A DNA stretch of 64,000 nucleotides, from NCBI GenBank assembly GCA_050290785.1, contig JBNKIR010000053.1, positions 62,001 through 126,000 of the forward strand, written 5' to 3'. The notes beneath the pieces were generated by a model, which was given only the letters and a program-made list of their open reading frames with translations, ran no database searches and had not been told where the DNA came from. Below are positions 1-7,778 of the stretch, piece by piece. A program made the position numbers and the translations under genes. Origin of the DNA: JAAGZL01 sp050290785. GTDB lineage: Bacteria > Pseudomonadota > Gammaproteobacteria > Chromatiales > Chromatiaceae. Every line of letters starts with the position of its first letter. Positions within the stretch are counted from its first letter, which is position 1.

Positions 1-1
1 G

Positions 2-514
2 AAGCTGGTAATGATCATGGACGTGGAGAAGGTCCTGGCAGATACCGCCGGACTCTATGATGAAGATACCTTATACGATGGTATTAAAAAACATGATAAG
101 AGTGAAGGCATCACCGTCCTGTTCGCCGATGACTCCATAGTGGCCAGAGATCAGATACAAAAGACCATGGAACGCATGGGTCTCAACTATATTGTGACCA
201 AAAACGGGGCCGAGGCCTGGAATAAGATGAAGGAGATCGCGGACAAGGCAGACACATCCGGACATGCGATTACCGACTATATAAACATCGTACTAACCGA
301 TGTTGAGATGCCGGAGATGGACGGCTATGTACTCACCCGTAAGATCAAGGCAGATCAGCGATTCAAGGACATTCCTGTGGTCATGCACTCATCCCTCACT
401 GCAGAGGCGAATCAGGCCCTGGGTAAAGGAGTTGGAGCCGACGCCTATGTGCCCAAGTTCAAGCCATTAGAGCTATCTGCAATGCTGGAAAAGATGATCA
501 ACCAACACCAGTAG
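2..514 (+). CDS. cheV: CheV-type chemotaxis coupling protein, C-terminal part
   Basis: The reading frame is open to the window edge (K-L-V before the first in-window ATG at 11), so the gene starts upstream and only its end is seen. The first ~25 residues are the tail of a CheW domain (DVEKVLAD motif). A complete receiver domain follows, with the acidic pair ADD, the phospho-acceptor Asp in LTDVEMPEMDG, a Ser-Ser switch position and the conserved Lys in PKFKP. CheV proteins dock receptors to CheA like CheW and are tuned by phosphorylation. A second, full-length cheV lies 71 bp downstream in the same direction. Confidence 0.9.
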   Translation, partial: KLVMIMDVEKVLADTAGLYDEDTLYDGIKKHDKSEGITVLFADDSIVARDQIQKTMERMGLNYIVTKNGAEAWNKMKEIADKADTSGHAITDYINIVLTDVEMPEMDGYVLTRKIKADQRFKDIPVVMHSSLTAEANQALGKGVGADAYVPKFKPLELSAMLEKMINQHQ

Positions 515-585
515 CTCAAGTTCCACTCTACAGACAGATAAACGTCTTTAGCCAGAGTCAATGCTGCAACAAGGAATACACATAA

Positions 586-1512
586 TTGGCTTACAAAAGT
601 GAACACGCAACAAATGCAGATGTGGATTCCGGCAACAGGCTGGAACTTCTGCTATTTTACCTTGGAGGTGAGCAACGCTTTGGTATAAACGTGCTTAAGA
701 TGCAGGAAGTCATTCCGTGCCCCGCTCTTACCCAGCTGCCACAATCACATCCCACGGTTATTGGCGTAAGTCATTTGCGCGGAGTAACACTCTCCATCAT
801 AGATCTATCGGCCGCAATAGGTAATAGACGACTACCGCCGAACGAAAACAATCTGGCCATAATCGCAGAATTCAACCGCAGAATTCAGGGGTTCCTGGTA
901 AGCAGCATCGATAAGATAGTGGTAAAGGACTGGAGCGACGTACGCCCACCACCCAAAGGGACCACATCTAAAAGTTATATATCTGGCGTGATTGAGATAG
1001 ACAATGATCTTGTAGAGATATTGGATATTGAGCGCATATTGGTGGAAGTCCTAGGTATAGATCCTGATCTTGGATCAATAGAAGGATTTGACTCCAGTGA
1101 ATACATATCAGACAACCAGATGGTTCTTATCGTCGATGACTCTACGGTAGCTCTAAAGCAGACATCACGCACACTGGATGAGGTAAACATACCGCATATA
1201 ACAGCAAGAGACGGACGTGAAGCTCTGGAACTACTTAATGACTATCTGTCATCCGGCAGCAAAATCACGGACTGCATAGCCATGGTAATTTCTGATATTG
1301 AGATGCCTGAGATGGACGGATACACGCTGGTAAAAAACATCAGAAAGACACCAGAAATGAAAGACCTCTATATACTACTCCACACATCACTGAACGGAAG
1401 CATTAATGTTGAGATGGCAAAAAAATGTGGCGCCAATGATATCCTGGAGAAATTTGTACCTGAAGAACTGATTGCAGCCGTGACGCGCGGACTGAAAGAG
1501 ATCAACAACTAA
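586..1512 (+). CDS. cheV: CheV-type chemotaxis coupling protein (CheW-receiver)
   Basis: 308 residues, the usual CheV length. A CheW-like domain (about 17-155, with FGINVLKMQEVI and the RGVTLSIIDL core) is followed by a receiver domain (about 175-305) with VDDS, the phospho-acceptor Asp in ISDIEMPEMDG, a Thr-Ser switch and the conserved Lys in EKFVP. The start is a TTG at 586, chosen because AAGGAA at 571-576 is a well-placed Shine-Dalgarno and no ATG precedes the CheW domain. It probably couples chemoreceptors to CheA with phosphorylation-dependent adaptation. Tandem with another cheV; no other che gene is visible. Confidence 0.92.
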   Translation: MAYKSEHATNADVDSGNRLELLLFYLGGEQRFGINVLKMQEVIPCPALTQLPQSHPTVIGVSHLRGVTLSIIDLSAAIGNRRLPPNENNLAIIAEFNRRIQGFLVSSIDKIVVKDWSDVRPPPKGTTSKSYISGVIEIDNDLVEILDIERILVEVLGIDPDLGSIEGFDSSEYISDNQMVLIVDDSTVALKQTSRTLDEVNIPHITARDGREALELLNDYLSSGSKITDCIAMVISDIEMPEMDGYTLVKNIRKTPEMKDLYILLHTSLNGSINVEMAKKCGANDILEKFVPEELIAAVTRGLKEINN

Positions 1513-1657
1513 CACCACGCCACCCCGTTATACCAGTAGCAGGAAATTCACATCATACAAGCCATTAAGATTGCTATTGCAGAATAAGGATCTGTGATAC
1601 AAACTTATCGAAACCAATTATCTATCCACAGTAACCCCCAATGAGAGTAGCTCTATC

Positions 1658-2389
1658 ATGACCCTTGTAAGTTATATTGCCGCAGGCATTTCACTACTAT
1701 TATGCGGCTATACCTACGCGGCTGATGAAACAATATATGACGTCAATAGCGACACAAAAACAACTCTGGAGCTGACCCCAAATCTGGAAAACGGAAAGAG
1801 CACATTCAAGACATGCGCTCTCTGCCACAGCCCTGAAGGCTGGGGCACAAGCGATGGACACACACCGCAGATAGCTGGACAACACAGCAGTGTAATAATC
1901 AAACAACTCACCGATATCAGACAAGGCAACAGGGATAATCCCACCATGCTGCCATTCACCAGCACTAAGGTCATGAGCAAACAGGATATAGCTGATGTGG
2001 CAGGATATGTTTCACAGTTAAAGATGGCGCCGGAAAACCTTGCCGGACCTGGGGATGATCTGGTTCTAGGTAAAAAAATATTCGCCAAAGAGTGCGCTGA
2101 ATGCCATGGTGAAAACGGCGAAGGCGACAGCAAAGAGTTCTACCCCAGAATACAGGGACAAAACTACAACTATCTTCTCCGGCAACTACAGTGGATCAAA
2201 AATGGCAAGCGACGTAACGCCAATAAAAATATGGTAAAGCAATTGCAACGATTCTCTGAACAGGAACTGATCGCCGTAATCGACTACGCGTCACGCCTAA
2301 CTCCTGATAAGGCAAAACTGGCCGAGCGCGGGTGGACAAATCCAGACTTCCCGAAAGACTTCATCTTTTCTCCCAGATATAAGCAATAG
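1658..2389 (+). CDS. Periplasmic diheme cytochrome c (c4-like)
   Basis: 243 residues with an N-terminal signal peptide ending near TYAADE. Two class-I cytochrome c domains follow, each with a CXXCH heme motif (CALCH and CAECH) and a later Met-containing region, the layout of cytochrome c4 and related diheme carriers. It should shuttle electrons in the periplasm. It heads a co-directional set with a NapC-type tetraheme cytochrome and an ankyrin protein, and faces fccAB convergently, so a role as electron partner of sulfide oxidation is possible but inferred. GAGAG upstream of the ATG is a weak ribosome site. Confidence 0.88.
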   Translation: MTLVSYIAAGISLLLCGYTYAADETIYDVNSDTKTTLELTPNLENGKSTFKTCALCHSPEGWGTSDGHTPQIAGQHSSVIIKQLTDIRQGNRDNPTMLPFTSTKVMSKQDIADVAGYVSQLKMAPENLAGPGDDLVLGKKIFAKECAECHGENGEGDSKEFYPRIQGQNYNYLLRQLQWIKNGKRRNANKNMVKQLQRFSEQELIAVIDYASRLTPDKAKLAERGWTNPDFPKDFIFSPRYKQ

Positions 2390-2594
2390 ACCTGAAATAT
2401 AGGGCGAAATTACATACTGGATATCATATAGATACGCCAGCAAATGTGCGTATAGCCCCATTAGAAAAAGATAAGAAAAACCAACTTGAATGTTCTACGG
2501 GCATCAAGGTAATCTAATCACGCGCACCACAATAATAACAATAACCAGGAGTGCTGCAGCAATCTATGCCGCGCTACACGAGGAGAAAAACATA

Positions 2595-3170
2595 GTGAAC
2601 AACCAGACAAAAACAGGCGGCTCTTCTATCAAGAAGATGTTGCTCATTTCCATCGTAATTTTTTTACTGGGAATAAGTTTCTCCAGCCTGTTTAATTTTG
2701 TTTTAGGCAGCACAAACACCACAGAATTCTGCGTCAGCTGCCATAGCATGCAGTGGAACTATGAGCAACTGCAGGAGACCTTACACTGGCAAAGCAGATC
2801 AGGTCTACATGCGGGCTGTCCCGATTGTCATGTACCCAAGGAATTCTGGCCCAAGCTAAAGGCCAAGATCATCGCCTCCAAAGATGTATGGCACGAGATC
2901 ATTGGCACCATTGACACCCCGGAAAAATATGAGGCGCGACGCTGGGAGATGGCCAACAGAGTCTGGAACCAGATGAAGGAGACAGATTCCAGAGAGTGCA
3001 GAAACTGTCACTCATTTGATCATATGGACCTGAGTGAGCAGAGCAGATCGGCCAGAAAGAAACATGATAGCGCGACCGATGACAATGAAACATGTATAGA
3101 TTGTCACAAAGGTATCGCCCATGAGGAACCGGATGAGCCCAAACCATCATCAGATACAGGGGGACAATAG
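2595..3170 (+). CDS. NapC/NirT-family tetraheme cytochrome c, membrane anchored
   Basis: About 191 residues from a GTG at 2595, chosen because AGGAG at 2581-2585 sits 9 bases upstream and because the frame upstream of it (open to 2490) does not look like protein. A short cytoplasmic tail and one transmembrane helix (about 15-37) precede four CXXCH motifs: CVSCH, CPDCH, CRNCH and CIDCH. This is the pattern of NapC/NirT/NrfH quinol dehydrogenases, which pass electrons between the membrane quinone pool and periplasmic cytochromes. No nitrate, nitrite or TMAO reductase gene is adjacent, so its partner is unknown; the c4-like cytochrome before it is a candidate. Confidence 0.88.
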   Translation: MNNQTKTGGSSIKKMLLISIVIFLLGISFSSLFNFVLGSTNTTEFCVSCHSMQWNYEQLQETLHWQSRSGLHAGCPDCHVPKEFWPKLKAKIIASKDVWHEIIGTIDTPEKYEARRWEMANRVWNQMKETDSRECRNCHSFDHMDLSEQSRSARKKHDSATDDNETCIDCHKGIAHEEPDEPKPSSDTGGQ

Positions 3171-3172
3171 CC

Positions 3173-4150
3173 ATGGATCGCAGACATCGTCACGCCTATC
3201 CCACCGGCTGGACAGTGCTACTTCTGGCCCTAACCCTTCTGTTACCCATTTACAGCCACTCATCAGAGTCTAAAGATCAACTAAATCTGCATCTACGCGA
3301 AGCTGCAACCGTAGACGACACTGATGAGGTGCAAAAACTTATCCAACAGGGTGCGGATGTAAACGGCACCAATCAATTTGGCGTTACCCCGTTGATGCGA
3401 GCAGTCCAGGGTGGCGGCTGGCAGACCTCAGCATTACTCCTGTCCAACGGCGCAGATGTGAACGCCCGCACAACGGCAGGATGTACCGCACTGACCATGG
3501 CAGCTGAATACAACCATGAGACCATATCCGCCATGCTGGTTGAGATGGGTGCGGACGTATCAAACAAGACCAGATCTGGTTGGGATGCCCTGCTAATAGC
3601 TGCCAGTCTTGGTAATGACCTGATCGTAAGACAGCTTCTCTCATTCAACGCGGGCACGGACACTACCGACAGACATGGAGATACCGCACTGACATCCGCA
3701 GCGATGAAAGGTCATATAAAGGTAGTAAGCACCCTGCTCAGACACGGTGTAGACCCGAATCAGAAAAACAATAATGGAGTCACTGCACTGATCCACGCCG
3801 TTGACCAGGGACACCCGGATATAGTCAAGTTGATGCTAGATAACGGTGCCGACATAGAGGCAAAGAGCTCTGATGGTGGCACCGCCCTCACCTGGGCCGC
3901 AGAAAAGGGAGACAGCAAGATAATAGAAATACTCCTTAAAGATGGAGCCAATACAAATATCCAAGACAAAGACGGAATAACTCCATTAATGGAGGCCGCA
4001 GCAGGTGGACATATAGATGCGGTATCACTCCTGCTAAAGCATGGAGCTGACATATCCATTAAAGATAAAAACGGCAATACAGCTGTTGATCATGCCAATA
4101 AGAACAAACGGCAAAAGATTATAGAGAAACTGCATAATATCAAGAGATAG
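3173..4150 (+). CDS. Exported ankyrin-repeat protein
   Basis: 325 residues beginning 2 bases after the stop of the tetraheme cytochrome gene, so the two are probably translationally linked. An N-terminal hydrophobic segment (about 12-30) looks like a signal peptide. The rest is about eight ankyrin repeats recognisable by TPLMxA, TALTxAA and LLxxGAD motifs. Such proteins act as protein-protein interaction scaffolds; the partner cannot be read from the sequence. Being exported and sited in a cytochrome c cluster facing sulfide dehydrogenase suggests a periplasmic scaffold or maturation role, which is inference only. Confidence 0.88.
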   Translation: MDRRHRHAYPTGWTVLLLALTLLLPIYSHSSESKDQLNLHLREAATVDDTDEVQKLIQQGADVNGTNQFGVTPLMRAVQGGGWQTSALLLSNGADVNARTTAGCTALTMAAEYNHETISAMLVEMGADVSNKTRSGWDALLIAASLGNDLIVRQLLSFNAGTDTTDRHGDTALTSAAMKGHIKVVSTLLRHGVDPNQKNNNGVTALIHAVDQGHPDIVKLMLDNGADIEAKSSDGGTALTWAAEKGDSKIIEILLKDGANTNIQDKDGITPLMEAAAGGHIDAVSLLLKHGADISIKDKNGNTAVDHANKNKRQKIIEKLHNIKR

Positions 4151-4155
4151 TGACA

Positions 4156-4181
4156 GAAAAAAAACCCGCACTGAGTGCGGG
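4156..4181 (-). terminator. Rho-independent terminator of fccAB
   Basis: A perfect inverted repeat, CCCGCACT-G-AGTGCGGG at 4165-4181, is bordered on its left by eight A residues (4157-4164). Read on the minus strand this is an 8-bp GC-rich hairpin followed by an unbroken T tract, about 100 bases after the fccB stop. On the plus strand no T tract follows, so it would not serve the ankyrin gene well. Confidence 0.85.
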
Positions 4182-4280
4182 CAAAAGGACGTGACTAAAC
4201 TTGATATATCTCTCCTTGAAAAAATAGCGGCACTTCCCTGTGCTGCTAATCCCCCCATACCAGGGGGCCATGGGGAAGAC

Positions 4281-5579
4281 TTAACCGAAGATATCGGTGG
4301 TAATGTTGTTGTACCAGCTGTATGCATACTCCACTTCACGCCGTCTGGCTTCAGCAGATGCATCCATGGGTGTCAAACCACCTGCACCCTCAACCGGCGC
4401 AATCAGATTCTCCGCCTCATTCAGACGATATACGGCAGCAACCGAGATACCGTAATCCTTACCAACTATGCTGTAGCAGGTGTTTACGTAGGACGGGATC
4501 CCGCCATCAGACTTGCCGGATAACATTCCGACTATGGCTGCCGCACAAACCTTGGCCTGTGAGTTTGCGGAATATCCGGACTTAGGCATCTTGGTGGCAA
4601 CACTGGCATCACCGATGACATGAATACCCTTCTGCTTGGTGGACTCAAACGTCTTTTTGTTGACCGGACACCAATCTCCTTCGGTAACACCAGCCATGAA
4701 CGCCACCTTGCCCGCCTTCTGGGCCGGGATGACGTTGATCACATCTCCCTTTACGGTATTAAGCGATCCCGTGGTAACCGTCATATCGGCCGCGTTAACC
4801 TCGGCCACACCGTTAACCTCAGTCTCGGTAGTACCATGCCACTCAATCAATGAATTGGCGGTACCAAATCCGTACAGATCCTTCCAACCCTGTTTAAATA
4901 ACCCGAACTTGGAAAACTTGGGCTTCGGATCAAGGATAATGATCTTGGATTTAGGCTTTTTGGCCTGTAGATACATTGCGATTTGTGAAGCGCGCTCATA
5001 CGGCCCAGGCGGACAACGGAAAGGATTGGGTGGAGGGGCAATGATTACGGTGCCACCATCTTTCATGGCCTCCAACTGCTTACGCAGGGTCGCAGTCTGA
5101 GGACCCGCCTTCCAGGCATGCGGTATCTTCTCCGCAACCGTGGCATCATAACCCTCAATTGTCTCCCATTTAAAATCGATACCTGGTGAAAGCACGGCGC
5201 GATCATAAGCAAACTTACCGCCACCCTTGGTCATGACCATCTTTTTATCTGGATCTATGGCGGTAACGGTATCATGTACCACATTCACTCCGTGCTTTTT
5301 CAGTCCCTCATATCCGTGCTTAATATCGTCCATACTACGATCGCCGCCAAGGACCTCATTACTCATATAACATGTGAAGTAATTCTTGTTCTGCTCGATC
5401 AGGGTGACCTCAACAGACGGATCAAGCAGGCGAATATATTTGGCTGCAGTTGCCCCGCCGGTACCGCCACCTACCACCACCACCTTTTTGCCAGCACCCA
5501 GGGCAATCGCAGGAAACCCGGCAACAGCAGCCGCAGTTGCGGATGCCTTCATAAAATCTCTACGTGAAAATTTATTCAT
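4281..5579 (-). CDS. fccB: Flavocytochrome c sulfide dehydrogenase, flavoprotein subunit
   Basis: 432 residues. It begins with a twin-arginine signal (SRRDFMK followed by an Ala-rich stretch), so the folded flavoprotein is exported by Tat. The FAD-binding motif GGGTGG lies near residue 38. Cys189 (in FRCPPGP) and Cys368 (in NTCYSIVG) correspond by spacing to the redox-active disulfide next to the flavin known for this family. A C-terminal FCSD-type flavin-binding region completes the usual length. The enzyme oxidises sulfide in the periplasm and passes electrons to the heme subunit. Its start lies 21 bases after the fccA stop with a GGAGGAA ribosome site. Confidence 0.96.
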   Translation of the reverse strand: MNKFSRRDFMKASATAAAVAGFPAIALGAGKKVVVVGGGTGGATAAKYIRLLDPSVEVTLIEQNKNYFTCYMSNEVLGGDRSMDDIKHGYEGLKKHGVNVVHDTVTAIDPDKKMVMTKGGGKFAYDRAVLSPGIDFKWETIEGYDATVAEKIPHAWKAGPQTATLRKQLEAMKDGGTVIIAPPPNPFRCPPGPYERASQIAMYLQAKKPKSKIIILDPKPKFSKFGLFKQGWKDLYGFGTANSLIEWHGTTETEVNGVAEVNAADMTVTTGSLNTVKGDVINVIPAQKAGKVAFMAGVTEGDWCPVNKKTFESTKQKGIHVIGDASVATKMPKSGYSANSQAKVCAAAIVGMLSGKSDGGIPSYVNTCYSIVGKDYGISVAAVYRLNEAENLIAPVEGAGGLTPMDASAEARRREVEYAYSWYNNITTDIFG

Positions 5580-5600
5580 CTCTAAATTCCTCCTGATTCG

Positions 5601-6194
5601 TTATTTCTGGCTGGCGTAGAAATCAGCGATCGCCTGACGTTCATCAGCGCTCAACTCTTTCAATTTTTTCACCATCTTCTTCACATCTTTCGATTTGATA
5701 GAGTCAGGATCCAGCTGAGAAAAATCGTGTATGGCATTCAGAAGATAAGGCTTCCACTGCCCATTTAAGATGATGTCACCATCCTCCTGATCTTCGTGGC
5801 ACTTTTTACATGTCTTCTTATGAATCTTCGATCCATTTGACGCCATCGCCTGGTCAACATTCTGCTCAGGAGCGATCTTTTTCTTGGCTGAGAAATATCC
5901 TGCCAGCAGTTCAATCTCCTGATCATCAAAGCCCTTTGCGATACGTCCCATGATAGTTGAGTAACGACCATTTTCTGCCTTATAGCTCTTCATTATGTCG
6001 GCGAAATTGGACTTATCCATACCGGCTATGGAGGGAGAAGCTGGACCTACGCTATTCCCATCCGGTCCGTGGCAACCAACACAGTTGTTAGCAAGCATTT
6101 CCGCTGATGCTCCGGCAAACACCATGGGCGCAAACACGACACAGCCCATAAACAGAGCGGCTTTTAGAGCTCTATATCTGTTCTTCTGCTCCAT
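5601..6194 (-). CDS. fccA: Flavocytochrome c sulfide dehydrogenase, diheme cytochrome subunit
   Basis: 197 residues with a Sec signal peptide (to about VFAGASA) and two cytochrome c domains, each with a heme-binding motif: CVGCH near residue 38 and CKKCH near residue 134. The diheme layout and position directly before fccB identify it as the electron-accepting subunit of FCSD. GAGGAGG precedes the ATG. About 50 bases upstream of the predicted transcript start codon region lies a consensus sigma-54 promoter with palindromic upstream sites (see 6253-6268 and 6311-6365), and the next genes encode an NtrC-type regulator and its kinase. Confidence 0.95.
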   Translation of the reverse strand: MEQKNRYRALKAALFMGCVVFAPMVFAGASAEMLANNCVGCHGPDGNSVGPASPSIAGMDKSNFADIMKSYKAENGRYSTIMGRIAKGFDDQEIELLAGYFSAKKKIAPEQNVDQAMASNGSKIHKKTCKKCHEDQEDGDIILNGQWKPYLLNAIHDFSQLDPDSIKSKDVKKMVKKLKELSADERQAIADFYASQK

Positions 6195-6252
6195 ATCTCC
6201 TCCTCAAAGTCAGGTTATTTATTTAATTGCGTTGAACTTAAGCACTATACAT

Positions 6253-6268
6253 AGCAATAGTGGTGCCA
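6253..6268 (-). promoter_or_regulatory. Predicted sigma-54 (-24/-12) promoter of fccAB
   Basis: On the minus strand the sequence reads TGGCAC-CACTA-TTGCT, matching the consensus TGGCAC-N5-TTGCW with exact GG/GC spacing. Transcription would start near 6242, giving a leader of about 48 bases before the fccA ATG. The adjoining gene encodes a sigma-54 activator. Predicted from sequence; no experiment seen. Confidence 0.75.
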
Positions 6269-6310
6269 AGATTACATTGCTTGAATAATCAATAGGTTAC
6301 ATACAGAGAA

Positions 6311-6365
6311 CATCTATCAAAAGATAGATGGATTGCATTTTGCAATCATGTGATTGCGATTTGAA
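6311..6365. promoter_or_regulatory. Candidate upstream activator sites for the fccAB promoter
   Basis: Two perfect inverted repeats sit side by side: CATCTATC-AAAA-GATAGATG (6311-6330) and GATTGCA-TTT-TGCAATC (6331-6347). A near copy of the second begins at 6352 (GATTGCGATTTGAA), 21 bp or two helical turns from the first GATTGC. They lie about 70-120 bases upstream of the predicted sigma-54 start, the usual distance for NtrC-family activators. The first repeat is not followed by a T tract on either strand, so it is unlikely to be a terminator. Confidence 0.55.
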
Positions 6366-6419
6366 ACTACATATGCAGTTCTGGTAGAGGATATAGCTGG
6401 TGATAAAGAGATATATGAA

Positions 6420-7754
6420 CTATGAATTTTGCTGCAGTTTGCGCCAGAGTGTGGACTTATCTATACCCAACGCCTCTGCCACCATCTTACGGTTTCCGTC
6501 GTAGTGCTCCATTACCTTATCTATGTATCGCATTTCCAGTTCAGCCAGCGTAGGGAAATCCTCATCCAGGGATCCTCCTGCCGCATCGCTATCCGGTAGG
6601 GATTCCACCCTTAGTTCAGGTCCATCGGCCAGAACGACGTGGTGTTCCACCAGATTGCGTAATTCCCGGACATTACCAGGCCAACTGTACTGCTCCAGTT
6701 TTTTGATTGATGCCGAATCAAATCCGGTAACGTCGCGGTTGTAGCGTTTGGCGAAGATCTCCACGAAATGATTTATCAGCAGTGGGATGTCTTCACTCCT
6801 GTCACGCAGTGGCGGCATAATAATCTTGACCACATTGATACGATGAAACAGGTCGGCACGAAAACGCCCTTCTCTTACCATTTCTTCCAATATCCTGTTG
6901 GATGCAACCACAAAGCGCACATCGATATCAATCGGTTTTACACCGCCCACACGGGTGATCTGTTGCTCCTGTATGGCGCGCAACAACTTGACCTGCATGG
7001 CATCCGAGATATTTCCGATCTCATCCAAAAATACCGTGCCTCCGCTCGCCACTTGCAGCAGCCCCTCTTTGGAACAGGTGGCACCGGTAAATGCACCTTT
7101 CTCGTGGCCAAACAGTTCCGACTCCAACAGCGTTTCGCTCAGGGCACCGCAATCTATGATGACAAATGGTTTGTCCGCGACCTGACTCAGATTGTGTATG
7201 GCCCGCGCCGCCAGCTCTTTACCGGTCCCGGATTCCCCTTCAATAATTACACTGCAACGAACATCCGCAACCTTCTTGATGGTTTGAAACACACCCTGCA
7301 AAGCTGCAGAGTTACCTATGATATCCTGGGTGCTCTTTTCATCTTCAAGCTGTGTTCTTAGAATGCGATTCTCTCTACGCAGACGAGACCTTTCCATTGT
7401 CTTATCCACCAGGTGAAGCAACTCCTCCATATCGAAAGGCTTTTTCAGGAAATCGCTGGCGCCCAATCTTAGGGCCTCAATGGCATTATTCACCGTAGAA
7501 TGGGCGGTTATTATAATCACCGGCACTTCGCAATCCTTATCCCTGATCTCTGCCAACAACTCCATACCGTTCATCCCAGGCATCTGCAGGTCTGTTATGA
7601 CTACATCCGCTCCAAATTCCTTAAAATGACGCAGGGCTTCAATCGGATCATGAAAGATCTGACTCTCATAGGAAGTACCCTCACAAAAACGCTGTAGCAA
7701 CTCTCCTGCAGTAGGATCGTCATCTACAAATAGCAGAGTATATTTCTCATTCAT
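6420..7754 (-). CDS. NtrC-family sigma-54-dependent response regulator
   Basis: 444 residues in three domains. A receiver (about 1-120) carries FVDDD and the phospho-acceptor Asp in VITDLQMPGMNG. The AAA+ domain (about 140-370) has Walker A GESGTGKE, the sigma-54 contact loop GAFTGA, and Walker B TVFLDEIG. The C-terminal Fis-type helix-turn-helix contains MVAEALGIDKSTLWRKL. It should activate sigma-54 promoters when phosphorylated by the kinase encoded 24 bases upstream. The closest candidate target is fccAB, whose start carries a sigma-54 promoter and palindromes only ~100-150 bases away. The specific signal is unknown. Confidence 0.95.
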   Translation of the reverse strand: MNEKYTLLFVDDDPTAGELLQRFCEGTSYESQIFHDPIEALRHFKEFGADVVITDLQMPGMNGMELLAEIRDKDCEVPVIIITAHSTVNNAIEALRLGASDFLKKPFDMEELLHLVDKTMERSRLRRENRILRTQLEDEKSTQDIIGNSAALQGVFQTIKKVADVRCSVIIEGESGTGKELAARAIHNLSQVADKPFVIIDCGALSETLLESELFGHEKGAFTGATCSKEGLLQVASGGTVFLDEIGNISDAMQVKLLRAIQEQQITRVGGVKPIDIDVRFVVASNRILEEMVREGRFRADLFHRINVVKIIMPPLRDRSEDIPLLINHFVEIFAKRYNRDVTGFDSASIKKLEQYSWPGNVRELRNLVEHHVVLADGPELRVESLPDSDAAGGSLDEDFPTLAELEMRYIDKVMEHYDGNRKMVAEALGIDKSTLWRKLQQNS

Positions 7755-7778
7755 ATCCGGTTATGTTAACAGAAGTGA

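Noticed and set aside
2490..2594. N-terminal extension of the tetraheme cytochrome frame
   Set aside because: It would place 35 unlikely residues before the membrane anchor; the GTG at 2595 with AGGAG is a better start.
4251..4267. CCCCCC/GGGGGG inverted repeat after fccB
   Set aside because: No T tract follows on either strand; the hairpin at 4165-4181 is the better terminator.
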